From Thermoplasmata archaeon (GTDB taxonomy: Archaea > Thermoplasmatota > Thermoplasmata > Thermoplasmatales > Thermoplasmataceae): a DNA stretch of 7,969 nucleotides. Position 1 is the first letter of the stretch. Every line of letters starts with the position of its first letter. Under the pieces are notes generated by a model that did no database searches, was not told where the DNA came from, and saw nothing but the letters and a program-made list of their open reading frames with translations. Where the stretch lies: NCBI GenBank assembly GCA_021845325.1, contig JAKBRR010000064.1:1-7969 (forward strand), read 5' to 3'. Position numbers and translations under genes: made by a program. Shown in pieces: positions 1-5,418 of the stretch.

Positions 1-550
1 AGTATCTATACTCTCTTGAATGTGAAGTATGAATCATAGAATTATTTACATATCTAACTTTCAGTTTTTGTTTTCTTAAATAACTCTGAATGTAGTAAGT
101 TTCTCTTCCTTTTATATTTTCAGGGAAATCTATGGAATTCAATGTGTGCCTTTTAATCATAGTTAAACCTAAAGGAAGCCCGTAATTAAACGGGAAATGA
201 AGCGAATTTCCAACCACGGCACCCGTTTTAAATTTCTTGAAAAGATTAAGGGCGATATCCGGAAACTTATTGTTAATCAATTCAACATCGCTGTCTATAA
301 ACAGAATAAAATCCTTTTTACTAACCTTTCCGGCAATGCCTGTTGCAAAAGATAGACCCTTGTCTTCATATATTATTTCAGAGCCAAAGCTTTCAGCAAT
401 CCGTACTGTATTATCTGTGCTTTTTCCATCTATCACAATAACATGAGCCTCTGGAATAAGCCTCCTGATGGATGCTAAACATTTACCAATTCCTCTCTCC
501 GAGTTTTTTGTTCTGATTACCACATCGAAGAGAGCATTGATATTTTTCAT
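1..550 (-). CDS. Family 2 glycosyltransferase (GT-A fold), partial, C-terminus beyond the window
   Basis: The 183 visible codons read from the ATG at 550 leftwards off the window edge, with no stop. Seen: an N-terminal beta strand with DVVIRTKNSERGIGKCLASI (residues 9-28), a nucleotide-binding strand ending VIDGKSTDNT (38-47), GLSFATGIA (65-73) and FILFIDSDVEL (81-91). The DSD at 86-88 is the DXD-type metal and nucleotide-sugar site. These are the ordered landmarks of GT2 enzymes, which move a sugar from a nucleotide donor to an acceptor at the cytoplasmic side. A later GRE around residue 150 may be the acceptor-side acid region. The acceptor is unknown; surface glycoprotein or glycolipid synthesis is inference. 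No membrane segment is seen in the visible part. A TATA box 25 bases before the ATG supports the start and a leaderless mRNA. The neighbour to the right reads the same way but is separated by 120 bases with T-runs, so it is probably a separate unit. Confidence 0.88.
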   Translation of the reverse strand, partial: MKNINALFDVVIRTKNSERGIGKCLASIRRLIPEAHVIVIDGKSTDNTVRIAESFGSEIIYEDKGLSFATGIAGKVSKKDFILFIDSDVELINNKFPDIALNLFKKFKTGAVVGNSLHFPFNYGLPLGLTMIKRHTLNSIDFPENIKGRETYYIQSYLRKQKLKVRYVNNSMIHTSHSREYRY

Positions 551-570
551 TGCACCTGATTACAACCCAG

Positions 571-580
571 TTTTATAATT
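571..580 (-). promoter_or_regulatory. TATA box of the GT2 gene
   Basis: On the minus strand this reads AATTATAAAA, a good archaeal TATA element. Its centre lies about 25 bases before the A of the ATG at 550, so transcription would begin at or next to the start codon (leaderless). No Shine-Dalgarno sequence precedes the ATG, which agrees. Confidence 0.6.
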
Positions 581-643
581 TTGATTGTGGAATAATCCAA
601 TTTCAATTCTAACTGAATTCCATTTTAAGAATAGTGCAATTAA

Positions 644-668
644 TCCTTAAAAACAATGGACAAAATAA
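644..668 (-). terminator. T-rich terminator after the membrane protein gene
   Basis: Just past the stop codon at 671, the minus strand carries TTTT (662-665) and TTTTT (649-653) within 20 bases. Runs of T are the intrinsic termination signal of archaeal RNA polymerase. No strong hairpin is seen before them. The position between two genes with separate promoters fits. Confidence 0.4.
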
Positions 669-670
669 GC

Positions 671-1675
671 TCACATATTCCCGTAAACGGCTTTAAACTT
701 TCTTATTTTGTTTATCCTCCTTTCCGTGATACGCTGCATTCTTTTTTCATATCTCATCTGCTGTTTCTGTGTCATGGGGCGAAGGGGCACCATAAGGGAT
801 TTTTTCTTCTCTATGGCTGAAATAAAGGGCTCAGCACTTGAAAGATGTTTTATTACGTTGTGGTCTGCTTTGGACTGAAGGAGCGAGGTTAGGGTTAAAA
901 TGAAAAAAGGAACCGTGACAATCATCATTAGTCCTGCAAATGACAGAACAATAAGATAAATAAAATAAACCGGAGAAACCAGAGTAATAAGGAATGATGA
1001 AATAAGTAGAATGTCAATCGCGATGATCACATAGGCGGTACCGGCAAGGATCAGTTTCCTGGCAACACCACACTTTCTAGAATAATATGCTTCAAGAAGA
1101 ACTGCATCAATCTGAGATGAATCCAGCCGTTGAATTGCATCATCTTTTAACATAACATGCCATTCCTTTCCGTTGGATGTTTCTGCGAATGACCTCATTA
1201 TAGCCTTGTGGGAAAAATAAACATCATGGTTACATTCATCTGCGCAATCCAGAAGGCTGTGCAACCTCTCTGTGTATTCACGGCTGAAGTCATTCATGTT
1301 AAGAATGACCGGTTTTCCAAACTTGTGTAGCATATATGCAGGGACTGCCAGTATGACAACGTCTATGGGAATGAAAAGTAATAGTCTGTTTAAAGTGCCC
1401 TGAGCAGAAAAAATATAAACAACAGACCCAAAGAATGTGAATAGGAGAAGGGAAGCTAGTACGAATATACGAGGATTGATTTGCTTTACGTTCGGACCAC
1501 GGCCAAATCTTAACAGGACATAAGATATTCCTATGGAAATCGGGAGAGCCAGAATAACGCCATCTCCTACAGTGATGATGCCAGACAGAACCAGTTGCGG
1601 TATCACGAAAACCGGCATATAAATAAGTATAAACGAAACAAGTGAAACTATCATCTGCCTTATATTACGCTTCAT
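671..1675 (-). CDS. HtpX/M48-like six-helix membrane protein without zinc-binding residues (putative pseudopeptidase)
   Basis: A 334-residue integral membrane protein. Hydrophobic segments lie near residues 8-31, 37-55, 69-90, 98-116, 207-232 and 236-266, with a soluble stretch at 117-206 and a very basic tail (290-329). Order and spacing resemble HtpX-type M48 peptidases: NGKEWHVMLKDDAIQRLDSS (168-187), then IDAVLLEAYYSRK (189-201) where the family has AVLAHELxHxK, two membrane helices, then SKADHNVIKHLSSAEPFISA (268-287) where the family has ExxADxxAxxLTGxPxxLxxA. In this reading HExxH is gone and the third zinc ligand is Gln267, so no peptidase activity is expected. The tail ITERRINKIRKF (316-327) recalls the family's closing ERIxxL. 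The assignment is by eye. The open frame extends 17 codons further to an ATG at 1726, but a TATA box lies inside that extension, 27 bases before the ATG at 1675, so the shorter start is preferred. Role unknown; a regulatory or scaffold pseudoenzyme is inference. Confidence 0.6.
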   Translation of the reverse strand: MKRNIRQMIVSLVSFILIYMPVFVIPQLVLSGIITVGDGVILALPISIGISYVLLRFGRGPNVKQINPRIFVLASLLLFTFFGSVVYIFSAQGTLNRLLLFIPIDVVILAVPAYMLHKFGKPVILNMNDFSREYTERLHSLLDCADECNHDVYFSHKAIMRSFAETSNGKEWHVMLKDDAIQRLDSSQIDAVLLEAYYSRKCGVARKLILAGTAYVIIAIDILLISSFLITLVSPVYFIYLIVLSFAGLMMIVTVPFFILTLTSLLQSKADHNVIKHLSSAEPFISAIEKKKSLMVPLRPMTQKQQMRYEKRMQRITERRINKIRKFKAVYGNM

Positions 1676-1698
1676 GTTGCCATGGAGATAGCCTGAAA

Positions 1699-1706
1699 TT
1701 ATATAA
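1699..1706 (-). promoter_or_regulatory. TATA box of the M48-like membrane protein gene
   Basis: The minus strand reads CTTATATAATTTC across this site. The centre is about 27 bases before the A of the ATG at 1675, which gives a leaderless transcript and argues against the upstream in-frame ATG at 1726. A second, weaker AT-rich element lies near 1768-1780 and could serve the longer form. Confidence 0.55.
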
Positions 1707-1842
1707 GAAAATTGATTTATATGCATCCTGCCGATGCTATGCTCATCCCAATAGACTTTCCTAAAGCTTTAAAAATATTTCTGGTATTTGATAAATGTCA
1801 GTAATTTCAAATGTGTTATAGTTGATCTGATTATTATCTACA

Positions 1843-1850
1843 CTTTATAA
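1843..1850 (+). promoter_or_regulatory. Candidate TATA box for the micro-ORF or small RNA
   Basis: ACTTTATAAC matches the archaeal TATA consensus well. Its centre is about 28 bases before the ATG at 1875, and a start site near 1873 would give an essentially leaderless transcript. It is the only plus-strand TATA box in this gap that precedes a start codon at the right distance. Confidence 0.4.
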
Positions 1851-1874
1851 CAGGTTTTCCGTTGTTTTACAAGG

Positions 1875-1955
1875 ATGGAGCCGAAGAGTGGAATTAGGGC
1901 AACCCTGCAGGAGGTAATTAATTCTAGTATTCCATGCTCTGTTTTAAGACAATGA
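1875..1955 (+). CDS. Candidate 26-residue micro-ORF, or a structured small RNA
   Basis: The frame begins MEPKSGIRATLQEVINSS and ends at TGA 1953-1955. Support is positional: a good TATA box sits about 28 bases before the ATG. The same stretch can fold. AGAG 1885-1888 pairs with CTCT 1937-1940, TGGAAT 1889-1894 with ATTCCA 1929-1934, and TAG 1895-1897 with CTA 1924-1926, separated by two-base bulges. The product could therefore be a non-coding RNA of unknown length instead of a peptide. It could also be the surviving front end of a decayed gene. No family is recognised. Nothing distinguishes these options from the sequence alone. Confidence 0.28.
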   Translation: MEPKSGIRATLQEVINSSIPCSVLRQ

Positions 1956-2163
1956 CGGGGATTAATCGTAAGGGGCTTTGCAATATATAGATTATGAACA
2001 TAAATATGGCAATGCTAAAATCCAATGGAATGTATAATTATAAAAACTTATCATTTGAAAATACACCTTTATTTTCGAAGGCATTTAGACCTAAAAATTT
2101 GCTTTTCAATGGGTAAATTAAACCGTACAGCACTTAAAGTAAAATAAATACGCGAATTTATGA

Positions 2164-2171
2164 TTAGAAAA
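2164..2171 (-). terminator. T-tract terminator of the 5S rRNA gene
   Basis: Directly after the closing helix of the 5S rRNA the minus strand reads ATTTTCTAA. A T-tract at the 3' end is the usual archaeal stop signal, and here it sits immediately past the mature end. Confidence 0.5.
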
Positions 2172-2292
2172 TGTGACAGCGATTCGCACTTCCCGTCCCC
2201 TCGCGGAAGACAGTACGCATACGAAACGTTGTGAGCTTTACCGTCGGGTTCGGAATGGGACCGGGTGTTTCCCCACAGCTATGGCCGTCACA
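2172..2292 (-). rRNA. rrf: 5S ribosomal RNA
   Basis: The minus strand contains the conserved 5S core CCCATTCCGAACCCGACGG (within about 2243-2262) followed by TAAAGCTC. The ends pair: GTGACGGC (2291-2284) with GCTGTCAC (2180-2173) forms an eight-pair helix I including one G-U, extended by one more A-T pair. The length of about 121 bases is normal for the large-subunit 5S RNA, which forms the central protuberance with uL5 and uL18. The GACGG after the CCGAACC box is the form I recall for Thermoplasma 5S RNA. No 16S or 23S rRNA lies nearby, in line with the unlinked rRNA genes known in Thermoplasma. It has its own promoter and T-tract. The exact ends are uncertain by one or two bases. Confidence 0.95.
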
Positions 2293-2311
2293 ACTCGTAA
2301 TCATGTTCCAC

Positions 2312-2319
2312 TATAAATA
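2312..2319 (-). promoter_or_regulatory. TATA box of the 5S rRNA gene
   Basis: The minus strand reads AAATATTTATAGT here. The centre of the element is about 24 bases before the mature 5' end of the 5S RNA, which fits direct transcription of a nearly mature 5S RNA from its own promoter. It is divergent from the otsA promoter, with about 100 bases between the two boxes. Confidence 0.65.
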
Positions 2320-2421
2320 TTTGACTTCAAATTTTGAGAATATAGTAGAGTTGCATTTAAACAAAGAATGGAAACATATTATTCGGTGCTATTGTCATAA
2401 TTTTATTCTCATTTTCAGAGC

Positions 2422-2429
2422 TTATTAAA
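2422..2429 (+). promoter_or_regulatory. TATA box of otsA-otsB
   Basis: CTTATTAAAT is centred about 26 bases before the A of the otsA ATG at 2452, so the trehalose transcript would be leaderless. No ribosome binding site precedes the ATG. Another ATG ten bases upstream is out of frame. Confidence 0.6.
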
Positions 2430-2451
2430 TATCATATCATCATGTTCATAT

Positions 2452-3789
2452 ATGTCATACATTATAGTCACGAGCCGTAGTCCCTATTCCTATGATAAGG
2501 TCAGGGGCAAAATCAACAGGAGGATGAACATTGGCGGTGTGGCCATAGTCTTAAACGATTTAATAACTGAAGAAGGAGGTACATGGGTCTGCTGGGGTGA
2601 TGGCACAGCGGATCTGGATTATCAGGAAGAGGATAACGGAAAATTCAGGATCTTTAGAGTTATTTTGAGTGTACCTGAAAGAAGGGGATTTTACGATGAA
2701 TATTCAAACTCCACTCTATGGCCACTCTTTCACTATTTCAGGGAAAAGATCCAGCATGACCAGAAATATTTCAGGATGTACAGTAGAGTTAACGGCCTTT
2801 TTGCAGAATCAATAAAAAAGGCCATCCGGAGCGCGGATGAGGTAATATGGATTCACGACTATCAGTTATCTCTCGTTCCGGGATTTCTCAGGGGCCTCGG
2901 GGTTACGAATCCGATCGTATTCACATGGCATATTCCATGGGTCTCAAGGGAATTTTATTCCATACTCCCGGAGAGAAATCAGTTATTACAATCCATTGCT
3001 TCAGCCGATTCAATAACTTTCCATACGAAAGAATACAGAACAAATTTTAGAGATTCATATGAAGCTCTAATCGGGGATCCAAAAAACCTTGACAAAAAGC
3101 TTCACTATTACCCACTGGGAATAGATTACAAAGCCTATGAAGATATTGAGAGATTCAGAAAGCTGCCGAAGCCCATGGAACGGCTAAAAATTATATTTTC
3201 CATAGACCGATTGGATTATACAAAAGGTCTCATAGCAAGGGTGAAGGCAATCGAAACACTTCTCAGGACTAACCCTGAGCTTTCGCAGAAATTTATGTAC
3301 CTGATGATCGTTACTCCAAGCAGAACAAATGTAGGTCAATACATGGAACTCAAGAATGAGCTTGAAATGAATATCGGGAGAATTAATGGGGAATATGGCC
3401 GTATTGGGTGGTATCCAATAACATATATCTACAGAAAGGTTTCACAGAAGACCTTGATAAACTATTACAAATGGGCAGATATAGCCCTCATTACACCATT
3501 AATCGATGGCCTTAATCTGGTGTGCAAGGAGTTTGTTGCAGCCAGCACCAAAGGGCTTCTAATTTTATCAGAATTTGCTGGTTCCTCAGAAGATTTAAAA
3601 GAGGCGGTTAAGGTTAATCCGAACTCAATCGAAGACCTTTCTTCCACCCTTTTTAAGGCTCTTTCAATGCCTGAATCTGAAATTATGGAAAGATTATCTC
3701 TCCTTAAGGAAAGAGTAAAAAGAAGAGATATTGAATGGTGGGCAAAGAAGGTTACTGATACCGTTAAGAGGAAAGAACCGGATGCCTGA
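2452..3789 (+). CDS. otsA: Trehalose-6-phosphate synthase (GT20)
   Basis: Joins a glucosyl group from a nucleotide-sugar to glucose-6-phosphate, giving trehalose-6-phosphate in the cytoplasm. The 445 residues are close to E. coli OtsA (474). Family landmarks appear in order: Arg9 and the glycine loop IGGVAIV (27-33), YSNSTLWPLFHYF (83-95), WIHDY with Asp135 (132-136), HIPWVSREFYSILP (159-172), the donor-phosphate motif DRLDYTKG with Arg252 and Lys257 (251-258), GRINGEYGRIGW (308-319), and TPLIDGLNLVCKE (347-359), which binds the donor sugar. The closing EFAGSSEDL (373-381) and NPNSIEDLSSTL also match. One variation is HIPWV where bacterial enzymes have HIPFP. The donor base (UDP, ADP or GDP) cannot be read from the sequence. 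The start is set by a TATA box 26 bases upstream. It overlaps otsB by 8 bases, so both steps are translated from one mRNA. Confidence 0.95.
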   Translation: MSYIIVTSRSPYSYDKVRGKINRRMNIGGVAIVLNDLITEEGGTWVCWGDGTADLDYQEEDNGKFRIFRVILSVPERRGFYDEYSNSTLWPLFHYFREKIQHDQKYFRMYSRVNGLFAESIKKAIRSADEVIWIHDYQLSLVPGFLRGLGVTNPIVFTWHIPWVSREFYSILPERNQLLQSIASADSITFHTKEYRTNFRDSYEALIGDPKNLDKKLHYYPLGIDYKAYEDIERFRKLPKPMERLKIIFSIDRLDYTKGLIARVKAIETLLRTNPELSQKFMYLMIVTPSRTNVGQYMELKNELEMNIGRINGEYGRIGWYPITYIYRKVSQKTLINYYKWADIALITPLIDGLNLVCKEFVAASTKGLLILSEFAGSSEDLKEAVKVNPNSIEDLSSTLFKALSMPESEIMERLSLLKERVKRRDIEWWAKKVTDTVKRKEPDA

Positions 3790-4516
3790 CATTTCTGAGA
3801 TAGAGCCAGAACTTAAAAAATTTCAGTCTGGCAGGAGTCAAATGTTTTTGGATTATGATGGAACACTAGTGCCAATCAAAATGAATCCTGAAGAATGTTA
3901 TCCAGATAAAAATCTCTTGCTCCTCTTGGAAAAAATCTCAAAGGCACATGAACTATATATTGTTACAGGGAGAAGTCTAGCTGATATAACAGAATTTCTG
4001 GGCAGGGAATTGAATGTTATAGCTCTACATGGGGCTCTGGGTAGAATTGATGGTAAAGAGGTTCAATTTGTGCAGAATATTGATAAATATAAAATTCTCT
4101 TTAAGACAATTGAAAAAAATATCAGGGATAAGTTAAAGATACCCGGGTTGAGAATTTACGAAAAGAATGGAGGTTTACTTCTCCATCTAGGGCTTGTGGA
4201 GCCGGCTTATCGCCAGATAATACTCAGCGAATATGACTATCTGTGCAGGGAATACGGATTAGAACCATATTATGGCATCAATATTGTTGAATTCAGAATC
4301 AGGGGTATCAATAAGGGCCGAACGATTTTGAAGTTAAGAAAAAAGGGTATGAATGCACTTATCGCAGGAGATGAAGAAACCGATGAAGACTCGTTTTTAT
4401 TGAATAGTGACGCTCTGACAATTCACATAGGCAAGGGAAAAACAAATGCCAAATATACTGTGAATGATTATCTAGAATTCAGGAAAATACTTCATGAGAT
4501 TGCTTATGGTAGATAA
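3782..4516 (+). CDS. otsB: Trehalose-6-phosphate phosphatase (HAD superfamily)
   Basis: Removes phosphate from the otsA product to give trehalose, a compatible solute. HAD landmarks: motif I LDYDGTLVP (23-31) with nucleophile Asp24 and acid/base Asp26, motif II IVTGRS (60-65) with Thr62, Lys178 in GINKGR (175-180), and motif IV AGDEETDED (195-203) with Mg-binding acids. A C2-type cap lies between, roughly residues 80-170. The 244-residue length and many local stretches resemble the structurally studied T. acidophilum phosphatase as I recall it (FLDYDGTLVPI, PGLRIY, YIVTGRS). The ATG at 3782 lies inside the end of otsA (stop 3787-3789) and is preceded by GAGGAAAG at 3769-3776. The frame continues 17 codons upstream to an ATG at 3731, but that would overlap otsA by 59 bases and has no family match, so it is not used. 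Confidence 0.94.
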   Translation: MPDISEIEPELKKFQSGRSQMFLDYDGTLVPIKMNPEECYPDKNLLLLLEKISKAHELYIVTGRSLADITEFLGRELNVIALHGALGRIDGKEVQFVQNIDKYKILFKTIEKNIRDKLKIPGLRIYEKNGGLLLHLGLVEPAYRQIILSEYDYLCREYGLEPYYGINIVEFRIRGINKGRTILKLRKKGMNALIAGDEETDEDSFLLNSDALTIHIGKGKTNAKYTVNDYLEFRKILHEIAYGR

Positions 4517-4552
4517 TCGGGTTTTAAAGGGAAGCATTACACCCTTAGCCAA

Positions 4553-4563
4553 AATTATATAAG
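4553..4563 (+). promoter_or_regulatory. Possible additional TATA box downstream of otsB
   Basis: AATTATATAAG would place a start near 4584. The only start codon at a fitting distance opens a seven-codon frame (4602-4625, MSVRKDL). It may be a distal promoter with a longer leader for the gene at 4675, or chance in AT-rich DNA. Confidence 0.25.
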
Positions 4564-4638
4564 TTTCTCTACTTCTTTGCGTGCCATAATAATTTTATCC
4601 TATGTCTGTCAGGAAAGACCTTTAAAATTTTGCATAAT

Positions 4639-4647
4639 TATATAAAT
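4639..4647 (+). promoter_or_regulatory. TATA box of the 100-residue protein and DUF357 unit
   Basis: The sequence ATTATATAAATA is centred about 32 bases before the ATG at 4675, predicting a start near 4669 and a leader of only about six bases, too short for a ribosome binding site. The initiation mode would therefore be practically leaderless. Confidence 0.5.
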
Positions 4648-4674
4648 AAATTCACAATCTCACGTAAGTAATAT

Positions 4675-4977
4675 ATGAAAACATTCCAAAAAAGAAATTA
4701 TAGATATGAACAGAGAGAACCGGTGAGACCTAAGAGGATAAAAAAGCTGAATATGAGAAAGAGCGATGAATTCAACTATATGCTTGGAAGAATTGTTGAA
4801 GGTTTGCCAGACAGCATTAGAGGATCAATAATGGGAAGCGTTTATGCCATTGCATCAAAGAAGGGGATCAGAGAGGCGAAAGATTTCATCTTAAAAAAAG
4901 GTGAGGAAGGTCTCATATCAGAAGATATCCAGAAAAAATTAACCGATCTCGTTTTTGATTACAGCACGTACAGATGA
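4675..4977 (+). CDS. Small basic protein of unknown function, coupled to a DUF357 gene
   Basis: A 100-residue soluble protein that I do not recognise. The first 29 residues are rich in Lys, Arg and Tyr (for example KRNYRYEQ at 6-13 and RPKRIKKLNMRK at 18-29) and are probably disordered and able to bind nucleic acid. Residues 30-100 look like a compact all-helical domain: DEFNYMLGRIVEG (31-43), SIRGSIMGSVYAIASKKG (47-64), IREAKDFILKKGEEG (65-79) and SEDIQKKLTDLVFDY (82-96). No cysteines, membrane segment or catalytic motif are seen. Its stop overlaps the next start as ATGA (4974-4977), so the two products are probably made in fixed proportion and may act together. Codon use resembles the neighbours. 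Its place just before the ribosomal operon hints at an information-processing role, but that is inference. Confidence 0.8.
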   Translation: MKTFQKRNYRYEQREPVRPKRIKKLNMRKSDEFNYMLGRIVEGLPDSIRGSIMGSVYAIASKKGIREAKDFILKKGEEGLISEDIQKKLTDLVFDYSTYR

Positions 4978-5267
4978 TAGAAAAGGAACTTGAAGAAAGG
5001 GTAAATAAATACATATTGCTCGAAGAAGAGGCACTTTCAAAAGTAACCATATGCGTACCGGAAGAATCTTTTCTTAGAACTTTCGCTATTGATCTAATGA
5101 ACATGGTAAAATCATATTTTGAGGACGCAAAGCACTTCTACGAAAAGAACGATTTAATCAATGCACTTTCAGCTCTAAATTATTCATATGGATGGCTTGA
5201 TTCTGGCGTAAGATTGGGAATCATAGATGGAAATTCAGACAACAGGCTCTTTACACTATTTAAATAA
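4974..5267 (+). CDS. DUF357-family archaeal protein
   Basis: A 97-residue, largely helical, acidic protein. The second half carries the DUF357 pattern: MVKSYFEDAKHFYEKNDLIN (44-63), then ALSALNYSYGWLDSGVRLGI (64-83), corresponding to the family's A..SYAHGWLDAGVRLGL. DUF357 proteins are found in archaea and have no assigned biochemical role. The first half (ELEERVNKYILLEEEALSKV, 5-24) is predicted to be an amphipathic helix that could pair with another helix. The start overlaps the preceding stop (ATGA), which implies translational coupling with the small basic protein. About 150 bases separate it from rps13 and that gap has its own TATA box, so read-through into the ribosomal genes is possible but not required. 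Confidence 0.85.
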   Translation: MIEKELEERVNKYILLEEEALSKVTICVPEESFLRTFAIDLMNMVKSYFEDAKHFYEKNDLINALSALNYSYGWLDSGVRLGIIDGNSDNRLFTLFK

Positions 5268-5328
5268 CAGGAGAATGGATATTTCTGGTAAGGCAAATTG
5301 TTGCAATGAGTTGCTTATGTTCGCAAAG

Positions 5329-5338
5329 AATATATATC
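5329..5338 (+). promoter_or_regulatory. TATA box and leader of the rps13-rps4-rps11-rpoD operon
   Basis: AATATATATC is centred near 5334 and predicts a start around 5360, leaving a leader of about 58 bases before rps13. This leader contrasts with the leaderless genes elsewhere in the window. It holds GAGG at 5403-5406, about 12 bases before the rps13 ATG, and two very short open frames: 5388-5411 (MDSFKEV) and 5411-5419 (ATG ATT TAA). Confidence 0.5.
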
Positions 5339-5418
5339 GTTTAAAGATAAGCCTAAACCCGCAACAGATGATTTAGTTTCAGCTGTGATGGATTCATTTA
5401 AAGAGGTTTGATGATTTA

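Larger units (their letters stand above)
1727..2163. other. Long intergenic region without a convincing gene
   Basis: About 440 bases lie between the membrane protein gene and the 5S rRNA gene. No tRNA, repeat or insertion-sequence end was found. The stretch 1871-1945 is visibly richer in GC than its AT-rich surroundings and follows a good plus-strand TATA box; it is listed separately. A 40-codon AT-rich open frame (1994-2116, plus) has no properly placed promoter or ribosome binding site and is not called. The remainder looks like featureless AT-rich DNA. Confidence 0.6.

Noticed and set aside
237..446. 69-codon plus-strand open frame at the left edge
   Set aside because: It is antisense to the clear GT2 coding sequence, whose motifs are intact in the minus strand; no promoter fits.
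605..619. Inverted repeat AATTC-TAACT-GAATT between the GT2 and M48-like genes
   Set aside because: A five-pair AT-rich stem is too short to claim an operator or terminator in DNA of this composition.
1994..2116. 40-codon plus-strand frame in the long gap
   Set aside because: No ribosome binding site, the nearest TATA is only 5-10 bases from the ATG, and the peptide has the Asn/Lys/Leu-rich composition of random AT-rich DNA.
2231..2428. 65-codon plus-strand frame starting MSFTVGFGMGPGV
   Set aside because: Its first third is the complement of the 5S rRNA core, and the rest is AT-rich promoter DNA. This is a well-known type of false ORF.
2847..3050. 67-codon frame within otsA, plus strand
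   Set aside because: Shadow frame inside a strongly supported gene; the otsA motifs occupy the same bases in another frame.
3465..3647. 60-codon minus-strand frame within otsA
   Set aside because: Antisense shadow over the conserved donor-binding motif of otsA.
3731..3781. Upstream ATG extending otsB by 17 codons
   Set aside because: It would lie wholly inside otsA, lacks a ribosome binding site, and encodes residues without family match; the ATG at 3782 has GAGGAAAG before it.
4527..4546. AAGGG...CCCTT hairpin after otsB
   Set aside because: Only five pairs with a ten-base loop and no T-tract directly after it, so a terminator is not supported.
4913..5104. 63-codon minus-strand frame across the DUF357 start
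   Set aside because: Antisense to two coupled genes, Ser/Cys-rich as expected of complement of acidic helical codons.
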